Shown: positions 16,988-25,059 of the stretch, in pieces
How the letters are laid out: each line of letters starts with the position of its first letter
How positions within the stretch are numbered: the first letter of the stretch is position 1
Program-made: the position numbers and the translations under genes
Notes under the pieces: generated by a model
What the model was told of the DNA's origin: nothing
Seen by the model: the letters and a program-made list of their open reading frames with translations, nothing else
Database searches by the model: none
NCBI GenBank assembly: GCA_964415255.1
Contig: CAYQAC010000008.1
Span: 1 to 64,000 of the forward strand
DNA from: JAHBVY01 sp964415255
GTDB lineage: Bacteria > Myxococcota_A > Polyangia > Polyangiales > Polyangiaceae
Direction: 5' to 3'
DNA: 64,000 bases

Positions 16988-18875
16988 CCGTGGCGTCGAG
17001 GCGGGCGCCCTCGAAGGGGGGGAACACGCGGCACACGCCGCCGACGCAGCGCAGGCTGCCGCGACGTTGACCGACGAACAGGCTGACGCTGGAGGCCGAG
17101 TCGAATCGGTAGGTGGCCTGACCATTGAAGTAGAGGGTGACGTCAGGTAGCTCGGCGTCCGGCGCGGGGTCGCTCGCCGCCGCGAACAGCTCGTTCGAGT
17201 TGTACTCGACGCCCATCGCCAGCGAGAGCTTTGACGCGAGCTCCACGCCGGTGAGGTGCTGGCCCTCCCACCAAGGCTCCACGGGGCCGCCCAGCGTCTG
17301 TTGGCGCCGGCGGTGCCAGCCTTGAAACTGGAGCGAGTAGGGGCCGTCGATGTGGCGGATGACGTCGTAGCGGAGGTAGCCCTCTTGGTAGGCAAGATCC
17401 GTCGCGCTGCCGTCAGAGCGCGTCAGCTCGCGCCCGGCGGTGTCGTGGCGGCCACCCAGCGTGACGCTCGCGCGGCTCTTACGCCCCTGGCTCGTCAGCT
17501 CGGCGCCCAGCGCGGCGTCCCACACCCGGTTCACCTTGTCCTCGCCGGTCTCGCAGCGGTCGTTGCTCGCCGACTCGCTGAAGGAGTTGTAGTGGCCGAG
17601 CCACGCGAAGAAGGACTCATCGCGCGTGGCGTGGAAATCTGTCTTCACGCGGCCACCGCTGACGCACACGTTGAACGACTCGAACTGGGTGTCGTTGTAG
17701 AACGCCTCCGTGGTGGGCGGCGCATTGTACTGCACCAGGTTGTACTCGCGGGCGCGGTTCAAATCGACGTTGGCGCTCAGCGGGAAGAAGCGCCGGTAGT
17801 GCTTGCCCTCAATCAAGATGGAGAACGGGTCCATGAACAAGCTCACGCTGCCGTAGAGCGCGTGCCCTGGGTCCACGTGCTCGGCGCCCTGCAGGCTCTG
17901 CACCGCCGCCTCGAAGTACGCCGCGCCCAGCTCCCCCAGGCGCGGCAGCTCGAGCGACTGGGAGCCAACGAATATGTCAGAGCTCCTGACGACATCGGCG
18001 TTCAGCGCGTCTTGGCGGATCAGCATCACCGCCTGGGTGCCGAGCTTCACCCCGGGGGGCGCCGCCTCGATTTGCGCGCCGAGCAGCCGGTCCGGAGCGT
18101 AGGTGGCGCGCGGTACCGGCGAGAAGTCGGTCGCCACGTCGCGCGGCATGCCCGCCTCCGTGATGGACAGGAAGCCTGGCGTCACGTCTGAGGTGACGCC
18201 CAGCACGCGCCCGCTGGCGTCGTCTATCCTGAGCGGGTTCAGCTCACCGCCGAGCAGCGTGAGCTTGAGCCGCGCGTCGCCGGCGTCAAGGTAAGAGGTG
18301 GCGCGCGCGCCGCGCAGCGTGACGTCGCTGGATAGTTCGTCGAGCTTACGGATGCTGAGCACCAGGCCTCGCCCAAACTGGGCGTAGAAGTCCCCCAGGG
18401 TGAGCTCGACGTCCCGCGTGGAGTAGCCCACGTAATACTTCGCGGGGTAGGTCCAGTTGATGTAGCGGTTCGTCAGCTCCCCGCCGCTCTCATAGAAGCG
18501 CTGGCGGAAGTAGTCGGCGGGGGAGCTCGCGGCGGGATCCAGCGGGCGTGGGCGGGAGCGCTCCAGCTCGGCGGCGATGTCGACCGGGTTCGGGCTGGTG
18601 TAGAACCAGGCGGTGTCGAGGCGCAGGCCGAGCTGCCAGCTGCCCGCGCTGGCTTGGACATTCAGGCGGTTATAGAGCATGCCCCAGTCGTCGTTGGCGA
18701 GGCGGGTGACGTCGTTGGGGCGCGCGTCGCGGTTGTCCGCGTTGTAGAGCACGCTGGTGGCTTGGGTGACGTCCACCTGGACCAGCTCATCGCCCAGCGC
18801 GCCCGCCTCGAAGGCGAAGGCAGGCAGACTGACGAGTAGCGGGCTCGCCGCGAGCGCAGCTGCGAGCGCCCTCAC
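16977..18875 (-). CDS. Predicted outer-membrane beta-barrel protein
   Basis: 632 residues with a signal peptide (cleavage near AFAFEA, about 22). The body alternates hydrophobic and polar residues, is rich in Tyr/Asp/Gly turns, and ends in ATVRF with a C-terminal Phe, the usual outer-membrane barrel signature. It includes YYVGYSTRDVELTLGDFYAQ and FYNDTQFESFNVCVSGG. No cysteine active site. The GTG start directly follows the stop of the thioredoxin-like gene (TGAGTG), so it is the last gene of a three-gene operon: Gly-linker lipoprotein, thioredoxin-like lipoprotein, barrel. The substrate is unknown; I did not recognise a named family. Confidence 0.8.
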   Translation of the reverse strand: MRALAAALAASPLLVSLPAFAFEAGALGDELVQVDVTQATSVLYNADNRDARPNDVTRLANDDWGMLYNRLNVQASAGSWQLGLRLDTAWFYTSPNPVDIAAELERSRPRPLDPAASSPADYFRQRFYESGGELTNRYINWTYPAKYYVGYSTRDVELTLGDFYAQFGRGLVLSIRKLDELSSDVTLRGARATSYLDAGDARLKLTLLGGELNPLRIDDASGRVLGVTSDVTPGFLSITEAGMPRDVATDFSPVPRATYAPDRLLGAQIEAAPPGVKLGTQAVMLIRQDALNADVVRSSDIFVGSQSLELPRLGELGAAYFEAAVQSLQGAEHVDPGHALYGSVSLFMDPFSILIEGKHYRRFFPLSANVDLNRAREYNLVQYNAPPTTEAFYNDTQFESFNVCVSGGRVKTDFHATRDESFFAWLGHYNSFSESASNDRCETGEDKVNRVWDAALGAELTSQGRKSRASVTLGGRHDTAGRELTRSDGSATDLAYQEGYLRYDVIRHIDGPYSLQFQGWHRRRQQTLGGPVEPWWEGQHLTGVELASKLSLAMGVEYNSNELFAAASDPAPDAELPDVTLYFNGQATYRFDSASSVSLFVGQRRGSLRCVGGVCRVFPPFEGARLDATVRF

Positions 18876-19544
18876 TCAGCGCCCCCGGGCGGCGAGCTCC
18901 GCCTCGATGAACGGCCACACTAGGCCCTCACCGGTGACCTTCAGCAAGATTTCCATCGTCTTGAGGTCCACCACCAGGTTGAGCGGCGCCGTCTCCGCGC
19001 GGGCGAAATCGCCCATTTGGTACTCTGGGTCGAGCGCGAAGGGGAAGCCGACCTCAAACTGCTGCGCCCACACCTTGAGGTGCTGGGTGGTGGCGGGGCG
19101 GCTCTGCGCGTCCTGAAACAGGGTGCTGAAGATCACCACGCCGCGCGGGCCGTACTGCGCGAGCCGGGTGTCGAGCTCCTCGTGCTCGATGCGGCAGGCC
19201 TGGCACCAGATGGCCGCGGTGTTGAGCAGCAGCAGCTCGCGCGGCTGACCGTCTGCGTCTTCACCTGTGGGCGCGTAGAAGCTCGCCAGCTCGAGCGGCT
19301 CAGCGTCGAGCCGCTCAAGGTCGTAGCCCACCGCCTTGGGGTCGCTCCAACCGACGTTGAAGCGGTAGTTCTTGATCAGGGTGCCCTGCGTGGTGCCGTA
19401 GGGCCCCGCGGGGTAGCTCAGGCTGCTGGTGCCGCCGCTGCCCCCAGAACCATTCAGGTACTCTGACGGGATCTCTGGGGTGTTCGAGCCGCAGCCGGCG
19501 GCGAACAGCGTGAACAGCAGGGCGCCGGTCCTAAGCGCGGTCAC
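18876..19544 (-). CDS. Thioredoxin-fold lipoprotein (TlpA/redoxin-like) 3
   Basis: 222 residues: signal peptide with lipobox FAAGC (C18), a short Gly/Ser linker, the YPAGPYG segment also seen in the lipoprotein at 15309, then a redoxin fold with LNTAAIWCQACRIEHEEL. The CxxC is CQAC, which differs from the CPPC/CDPC/CEPC of its neighbours and may shift redox potential. Its GTG overlaps the stop of the gene before it (GTGA) and the barrel gene follows without a gap, so it sits tightly inside a coupled operon. Confidence 0.86.
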   Translation of the reverse strand: MTALRTGALLFTLFAAGCGSNTPEIPSEYLNGSGGSGGTSSLSYPAGPYGTTQGTLIKNYRFNVGWSDPKAVGYDLERLDAEPLELASFYAPTGEDADGQPRELLLLNTAAIWCQACRIEHEELDTRLAQYGPRGVVIFSTLFQDAQSRPATTQHLKVWAQQFEVGFPFALDPEYQMGDFARAETAPLNLVVDLKTMEILLKVTGEGLVWPFIEAELAARGR

Positions 19545-20557
19545 GGCTTCCTGCGGATCCCGAAGACGCTGAGGTAAGGGATGCCTTGACCCTCGGCGGT
19601 GACCACCGCCGCGCCGTCCGCTGAGACGACGCCGTCAGACACCTTGGCCCAGCCAGCATAGGGCGCCCACTCTTCCTCCAGCGAGACGCCGTGGATGAAG
19701 AACTCGACCTCGGTGCCAGCCGCCCAACCCTCGCTGTTGGGCACGCTGAGCGACGCGTGGGGGCAGAAGGTGGTCTCCACCGGGGTGGTGCCCACCAGCA
19801 GCTCAAACCCAAGCGCCTGGTCCACCGCGATGGGCGCCTCGCTGGGGGCGAACACGACCGCGCGGAACTGGTGCTCGTCCTCCTCCATGTACGAGAGGAT
19901 GTCGATTTGCACCCTCGCGTCCTCAGCCAGGCCAAGCTTCACCCCGTGCGAGCTCGCGCCCACACCGGGCACCATCGGCTGCCCAGAGCCAGGGGGGTCG
20001 ATGGGGATGATGGTCACGGTGTCGAGCGCGTGGACCGCGCCCGTGGGCAGCAGGTAGGCGAACTTCGCGTAGCGGAGCCCGTCGCCGTACTTGAGCGCCG
20101 GCTGCTTGATGGGCTGCCCTGGGGAGATCCCGGTGACGCACACCGGGGTCCCCAGTGAGTCGTTCTGACAGGTGGCGAACACGCCATCATCGATGGTCTG
20201 GCCGTTGATGCAGATGTCCTTGCCGCACACCTGGGTCAAGACGCCCGTCGCTGGCGCGCCGCTCGGCGTGATGAGGCGCCCGGTCACGTTGTCGATCTGT
20301 TGGGGTGTCCCCTCGGTCTCGAAGCCCGGCCCCGCTGCGCACTCGGGGCCCCCAGCGCCGCTGCCTCCCACGCCACCTACTGCGCCGCTACCGCCAGCCC
20401 CGCCGGTGCCGCCCGCTGCGCCGCTGCCGCCGCTGGCTCCGCTACCGCCGCTGGCTCCCGTCCCGCCGCTGCCCCCCGCGTTGGGATCGCTCTCACTGGA
20501 GCAGGCGAGGGCGGTGAGGCCTAGGGTGAGGCTCAGGGTGATCAGGCTGCGATGCAT
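19541..20557 (-). CDS. Lipoprotein with Gly/Ser linker, function unknown
   Basis: 338 residues from the ATG at 20557 (MHRSLITLSL), which follows GGAGG; the frame is open to 20665 but the extra residues are not signal-like. Lipobox LTALACSS, then about 45 residues of GGSGGTGASGG-type linker, then a globular part with eight cysteines (e.g. CGKDICINGQ, CQNDSLGTPVC) and beta-rich sequence resembling a carboxypeptidase-regulatory-like or Ig-like fold. First gene of the coupled lipoprotein/thioredoxin/barrel operon. It could be a surface partner held by the barrel and oxidised or reduced by the thioredoxin-like protein; this is inference. Confidence 0.78.
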   Translation of the reverse strand: MHRSLITLSLTLGLTALACSSESDPNAGGSGGTGASGGSGASGGSGAAGGTGGAGGSGAVGGVGGSGAGGPECAAGPGFETEGTPQQIDNVTGRLITPSGAPATGVLTQVCGKDICINGQTIDDGVFATCQNDSLGTPVCVTGISPGQPIKQPALKYGDGLRYAKFAYLLPTGAVHALDTVTIIPIDPPGSGQPMVPGVGASSHGVKLGLAEDARVQIDILSYMEEDEHQFRAVVFAPSEAPIAVDQALGFELLVGTTPVETTFCPHASLSVPNSEGWAAGTEVEFFIHGVSLEEEWAPYAGWAKVSDGVVSADGAAVVTAEGQGIPYLSVFGIRRKP

Positions 20558-20707
20558 AAGTCCTCCGCGCGGACCATAGCACGAGCACCCGGCCCGGGAG
20601 GACGGATGTCGCGGCTTGGCCGCCGCTGCCAGCGGCTGCTCTGACGGCTGTTGAGCCCCCCTCACCCTGGGGCGGGTGCCGTGCGTCGCTTGAGCTTCGG
20701 CCGCCCC

Positions 20708-21223
20708 TCAGTTGACCAGCGCGCTGATCTGCGACCGCAGGGTGGCTTCGTCCCCCGCGTTGAACCCCACGTGCACGTAGCGCACGATGCCCGCGCGATC
20801 GATGAGGTAGCTGGTTGGCATGGTCGGCGGATCGTAGTCCTTCGCCACCTGCTGCCCCTCGTCCCAATAAACAGGGAAACTGACGTTTGTCTGCTCCCGG
20901 AAGGCCGCGATGCCCTTCGACTCCTCGTCCTCGCTGACGGCGATGATCACCAGGTCATCGCCGTACTCCTTGGCGATGGCGTCGTACACCGGGAACGAGT
21001 CGCGGCAGGGCTCACACCAGGTGGCCCAGAAGTCCACCAGGGTGACCTTGCCCTGCGTGTGGCTGGGGCCAGCCACTGCCTCCCCACCGAACTCGGTGAG
21101 CTCGAAGGCGGGGGCAGGCGCACCCACCAGCGGGTGATCCGCCCCGTGGGGATCCGCGGCGGAGAGCCCCTTCTGGCAAGCGGGCAAGGTGAGCAGGGCG
21201 CTGGCGATCAGCAGGCTTCGCAT
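20708..21223 (-). CDS. Thioredoxin-fold lipoprotein (TlpA/ResA-like) 4
   Basis: 171 residues from MRSLLIASALLTLPAC (ATG 21223). The lipobox is LPAC. The domain has APAFELTEFGGEAVAG, the active site VDFWATWCEPCRDSFPVYD and the cis-Pro region PTMPTSYLIDRAG, matching ResA/TlpA. Likely reduces disulfides of secreted or cytochrome-type proteins. It is the fourth thioredoxin-fold gene within 6 kb. The OmpA gene ends about 60 nt upstream on the same strand. Confidence 0.9.
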   Translation of the reverse strand: MRSLLIASALLTLPACQKGLSAADPHGADHPLVGAPAPAFELTEFGGEAVAGPSHTQGKVTLVDFWATWCEPCRDSFPVYDAIAKEYGDDLVIIAVSEDEESKGIAAFREQTNVSFPVYWDEGQQVAKDYDPPTMPTSYLIDRAGIVRYVHVGFNAGDEATLRSQISALVN

Positions 21224-21284
21224 GCCCGGATGATTGGCGGGCAGCGCTTCGCTTGGCAAGCGTGAAGATGCCTTGCCAAGCGGC

Positions 21285-23180
21285 TCAGTTGCGCTTCTTG
21301 ATCACGAACTCGACGCGCCGGTTCGTGTCGCGGCCGGCCTTGGTCTTGTTGTCAGCGACGGGCTGATCTTGGCCATACCCAGCGGAGGTGAGCCGCTCAG
21401 CGGCCACGCCCTTCTCCACCAGGTAGTTTCGTACGGCGTCCGCGCGCTGCTGACTCAGCGTCTTGTTCTTCTCCGCGTTGCCGCGATCGTCGGTGTGCCC
21501 CTGCACCTCGAGCAGCGCGATGGACTTGTAGCGGACCATCAGGCCTGCCACCTCGTCCAGCACCGCAAAGCTCTTCTTGTCGGCAATTTTAGCGGAGTTG
21601 GTCGCGAAGTTCACTGAGCCGGTGAACTCGATCTTCTCTTGGGTGACCTTGGCGAGCGGCGGGGGCGCCGGCTTACCACCAGGCGCGACGTCAGGGCAGC
21701 CGTCCTCATCCTGGTAGCCGTTCATCGTCTCCGGCTCGTCGATGCACTCGTCCTTGTCGTCGGGGATGCCGTCCCCGTCGTTGTCAGGGTCCGGGCAGCC
21801 ATCTGTGTCCTCGAAGCCGTCGGTGTCCTCTGGCTCATCCGGGCACTGATCGCGTGAATCGGGCACGCCGTCCCCGTCGCGGTCGGCTTCGTCAGGGCAG
21901 CCGTCTTCATCCTGGAAGCCGTTGATCGTCTCTGCCTCGTTCGGGCACCTGTCCTGATCGTCAGGGATCCCGTCTTTATCGTTGTCGAGGTCGGGGCAGC
22001 CGTCGGTGTCCTCGAAGCCGTCCGGATCTTCCGGCTCGTTCGGGCACTTGTCGTCGACATCGAGGATGGTGTCGCCGTCGTTGTCGAGGTCGGGGCAGCC
22101 ATCGCTGTCCTCGAAGCCGTCGCGATCTTCAGGCTCCGTGGGGCACTGGTCTTCATCGTCCGGGATGCCGTCCCCGTCGCGGTCGCTCAGCTCTTGCGTG
22201 AACATCACGCCGATGAACGCGCGCACCTTCGGCACGCCCACGCCCTGGATCACCCCGGTGCCAGCGCCCGCGCTCAGCGCGAACTTTGAGCCGAGGGGCG
22301 TGACTTGAATGCCGCCGTCCACCTCGAGGGAGTTGGTGCCGTTTTTAGCGCTGAACTTGGTGGCGCCAAAGCCATCCGCGATGACGCGGAACACCGGGCT
22401 CACGCGGAAGCCGCCGGCTATGCCATAGCGAAACTCGGGACCGAGCTCGGTGTTCCCCACGCGGCCCGAGCCGCGAAACACACCCGCCAGGTTCCCACCA
22501 AAGGAGAACGGCCCCTCTGAGCCGTCGAAGATCCCGCGCAGCCCAACCGTCGGGGTGGCGTCGCCGATGTAGCTGCCCTCAGCGGTCATGTTGCCGGTGT
22601 GCACGGTGCCGAACAGGGCCGCGCCCAGCACGAACGGATCTTTCAGCTCGCCGTAGGCGCGCGCCTTGACCTCCACCTCCATGTCACCGACGCCCACGGC
22701 GTCGATGCCGCTGGGTGTCCCCGAACCCGCCTCTGAAATCCCTTGCCCCTTCACGTAGGTGACCGGCACCCGCAGCCCCAGCTGGATGCGCGGGTGCGGC
22801 GTCAAGCTCGCCAGCGCGTCAGCCGTGATGAGGCTCTCCACCACGCTGACATCACCGCTCTGGATCGCGTTGGGTGCGTCGCAGTTCGTCTCGCTGAGGC
22901 AGCTACGGAGCACGAACGGCTGATAGCCGTAGTTGACGAACAGCCCCGCGCTCCACGCCATCTCTCCGTCAACGCGCGCGCCGCGCGTCGTGAAGAAGTT
23001 GCGCGGCCCAGGCGCGGGGTTGAAGCGCTGCACGGTGAACTCGTCCTCCACCGCCTGAGCGTTGGCCGTGGCGGGGGCGCCGAGGCCAGCGGCAGCCAGC
23101 CCTGCGGCGACGAACAAGCGCAGGCGGCGTGAGGTGGTGCAGGCAGAGGAGGCGACCACGGAGGGAGGGGGCTTGCGCAT
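21285..23180 (-). CDS. OmpA-family protein with thrombospondin type 3 repeats
   Basis: 631 residues from MRKPPPSVVASS (ATG 23180), with a signal peptide ending near ATANAQA. Residues about 30-325 are a predicted beta-barrel. Residues about 330-495 hold five or six calcium-binding TSP3 repeats of the D-x-DGD-x-I-x-D-x2-D-x-C-P type. The C-terminal OmpA/MotB peptidoglycan-binding domain (about 515-631) has VQGHTDDRGNAEKN, LSQQRADAVRNYL and RVEFVI. It anchors the outer membrane to the cell wall. The TSP3 block explains the repetitive DNA at 21750-22190. Confidence 0.93.
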   Translation of the reverse strand: MRKPPPSVVASSACTTSRRLRLFVAAGLAAAGLGAPATANAQAVEDEFTVQRFNPAPGPRNFFTTRGARVDGEMAWSAGLFVNYGYQPFVLRSCLSETNCDAPNAIQSGDVSVVESLITADALASLTPHPRIQLGLRVPVTYVKGQGISEAGSGTPSGIDAVGVGDMEVEVKARAYGELKDPFVLGAALFGTVHTGNMTAEGSYIGDATPTVGLRGIFDGSEGPFSFGGNLAGVFRGSGRVGNTELGPEFRYGIAGGFRVSPVFRVIADGFGATKFSAKNGTNSLEVDGGIQVTPLGSKFALSAGAGTGVIQGVGVPKVRAFIGVMFTQELSDRDGDGIPDDEDQCPTEPEDRDGFEDSDGCPDLDNDGDTILDVDDKCPNEPEDPDGFEDTDGCPDLDNDKDGIPDDQDRCPNEAETINGFQDEDGCPDEADRDGDGVPDSRDQCPDEPEDTDGFEDTDGCPDPDNDGDGIPDDKDECIDEPETMNGYQDEDGCPDVAPGGKPAPPPLAKVTQEKIEFTGSVNFATNSAKIADKKSFAVLDEVAGLMVRYKSIALLEVQGHTDDRGNAEKNKTLSQQRADAVRNYLVEKGVAAERLTSAGYGQDQPVADNKTKAGRDTNRRVEFVIKKRN

Positions 23181-23637
23181 GTTCCAATTCCAGCTTCGGG
23201 CGACAGCCCAAGACAAACACTAGGCTAGGCTACCCGCGCCCTCAGCCGCAACGGTTCTTTCAAGCGGGCGCGAGTTCCTGCAGGAGCACGAGCCGAGGAT
23301 GACAAGCACCGATGCTCGTCCTCAAATCAGCGACTAGTGCGCCGAGGAGGGGAGCCGCAGCGCGCGAAGCGCCTGGGAAACGCTGCATCTCCAGGCATGG
23401 GGCGCTTTTTCCGGGCTCGTGTGGCGGCAAACGGATCGTGCTCTAGGCGGGCGCCGTGCAGCGCGGTGCCAAACCCCCAAACCCCGATCCTGACGACCTG
23501 CACCTGGCCCTTTCGTGCCTTGGCCATGCCGATGCCAGCCAGTCGCTCGCTTGGCTCCCGACCTCGACCCGCAGGAAGCCGAGGCATCGGCCGAGTTCAG
23601 GTGGGAAGGGCGAGGTGCTTTAGAGTAGGTTCGGGGG
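23181..23637. other. Divergent intergenic region with a dispersed repeat and a hairpin
   Basis: 457 nt between the divergent OmpA and kinase genes. It holds a dispersed-repeat copy (23461-23485), an imperfect hairpin at 23295-23323 (GAGGA / TCCTC with AGCA / TGCT inside), and the tandem heptamer CTAGGCTAGGCTA at about 23220. No coding sequence is supported. Confidence 0.55.
23461..23485 (+). repeat. Dispersed repeat, copy B
   Basis: GCGCGGTGCC then AAACCCCC then AAACCCC, the form closest to the consensus, 153 nt upstream of a kinase start. Confidence 0.75.
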
Positions 23638-25002
23638 GTGGGTGTCTGCGCTCAGTGCCGGAGTGTGGTGGAGACGGGGGCGCAGTTCTGCCCTCACTGC
23701 GGTCGCGGCATGTTACCGCCGGCCGGGCGCATCAGTGATGGGGCGGAGCTCGACCTAGGCTGGGGGAAGGTCGTGGTGGGCACGCGCATCGGTGAGGGCG
23801 GTATGGGCGTCGTCCACCGCGGGTGGCTCTACTACAACCCGGACGGGCCACGCGGCGGGGTGCCGGCGCACCCGGTGGCGGTCAAGGCGCTGCACCCGGC
23901 GCTGCGTGGGCGGGCGCGCCCGCGGCAGTTGTTCTTGGATGAGGCGCTCGCGCTTGAGCGCCTGAGCCACCCGAACATCGTGCACTTCTTCGGGTTGGCT
24001 GACGATGGTCAGCAGCTGGCGATCGTGATGGAGGTGGTGGAGGGGCAGGCGCTCAGCGAGATCATCGCGCGCAAGGTCTCAGCGCGCCAAGGGAGCCTGC
24101 CGTGCCTGCCCTTCGCGCGCGCGTGGCACTACTTCTCTCAGCTGCTCGGCGCGCTCGCGAGCATCCACGCCATGGGCATCATCCACCGCGACATTAAGCC
24201 GGCGAACGTGTTGGTGCGGCGCGATGGGGTAGTCAAGCTGACTGACTTTGGCATCGCGCGGGTGCCGGCGGCGGCGGCGCGAGAGACGGGCGGGATGGCG
24301 CCTGGCACGGGCGCTTACATGGCGCCGGAGCAGGTGACGGCGGGGGAGATCGACGCGCGCAGCGATCTCTACAGCGCGGCGATTGTGCTCTACGAGATGT
24401 TGACGGGGGTCACCCCGTTCGATCGCCCTGAGCGTAGTGAGCTGATGGTGCGCGCCGCCCAGCTCGAGGAGGTGCCTCAGCCCATCCGCTTTCATGTCTC
24501 TAGCGCACCATCGGTGCTCGACCTCTTGATGAGCCGCGCGTTGGCGAAGGACAAGGCGCAGCGCTTCGCGTCAGCGCTAGCGTTCGGTGACGCGTTCAGG
24601 GACGCGCTCGGCCTCGACGACGTGGGCTGGGGGGCGCAGCAGCACCTGGCGCGCCACGCGCAGGTGCTCTCGCAGCAGCTCCCGGCGCGCTTGAGCACAC
24701 CCAGTGAGGCTGCTTCAGGTGGGGTGCCCTCAGGCACGGCCATGCTGGGTGAGGTTGCTGCGGCGGGTGGAGGCGCAGCGACCGCCGCTCAGGCGCCCGC
24801 TTCAGGTGGGGTGCCGTCTGGCACCGCCATGCTGGCTGAGGCCGCTCTGGTGGCCGAGGCTGCTCTGGTGGGTGGAGGTGCGGCGACCGCGGCCGATCCG
24901 CCGCTTCCCGCTGGAGACGCGCCACCGAGCGTCGCCCGGGACCCCCAGGCGAACCCCTTAAGAACCGCCGTGATCGCCGCCTACGCCAGTTCTGGCCGTT
25001 GA
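23638..25002 (+). CDS. Zinc-ribbon Ser/Thr protein kinase
   Basis: 454-residue soluble Hanks-type kinase. The N-terminus is a zinc ribbon (C4, C7, C18, C21 in CAQC and CPHCG). The kinase domain has a Gly-loop GEGGMGVV (52-59), HRDIKPANVL (about 183), DFG (about 203), and the activation-segment end GTGAYMAPEQ. The C-terminal 120 residues are low complexity, with ASGGVPSGTAML present twice, a recent internal duplication. No membrane segment, so it acts in the cytoplasm. It starts at GTG 23638; there is no strong Shine-Dalgarno. Substrate unknown. Confidence 0.92.
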   Translation: MGVCAQCRSVVETGAQFCPHCGRGMLPPAGRISDGAELDLGWGKVVVGTRIGEGGMGVVHRGWLYYNPDGPRGGVPAHPVAVKALHPALRGRARPRQLFLDEALALERLSHPNIVHFFGLADDGQQLAIVMEVVEGQALSEIIARKVSARQGSLPCLPFARAWHYFSQLLGALASIHAMGIIHRDIKPANVLVRRDGVVKLTDFGIARVPAAAARETGGMAPGTGAYMAPEQVTAGEIDARSDLYSAAIVLYEMLTGVTPFDRPERSELMVRAAQLEEVPQPIRFHVSSAPSVLDLLMSRALAKDKAQRFASALAFGDAFRDALGLDDVGWGAQQHLARHAQVLSQQLPARLSTPSEAASGGVPSGTAMLGEVAAAGGGAATAAQAPASGGVPSGTAMLAEAALVAEAALVGGGAATAADPPLPAGDAPPSVARDPQANPLRTAVIAAYASSGR

Positions 25003-25028
25003 CACCTGATCTGGCCGCGTGCGATAGC
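24999..25028 (+). promoter_or_regulatory. Candidate promoter for the TIGR04551-like gene
   Basis: TTGACA (24999-25004) overlaps the kinase stop codon and is followed after 18 nt by GATAGC (25023-25028). A start about 7 nt later would leave a leader of roughly 25 nt before ATG 25060. The -35 is perfect and the -10 poor. Confidence 0.42.
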
Positions 25029-25059
25029 CGGTCGACCTTTGGCCTGGAGATCTGCGAAA

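Noticed and set aside
21750..22190. DNA repeat array of unknown nature
   Set aside because: Fully explained by thrombospondin type 3 repeats encoded by the OmpA gene.
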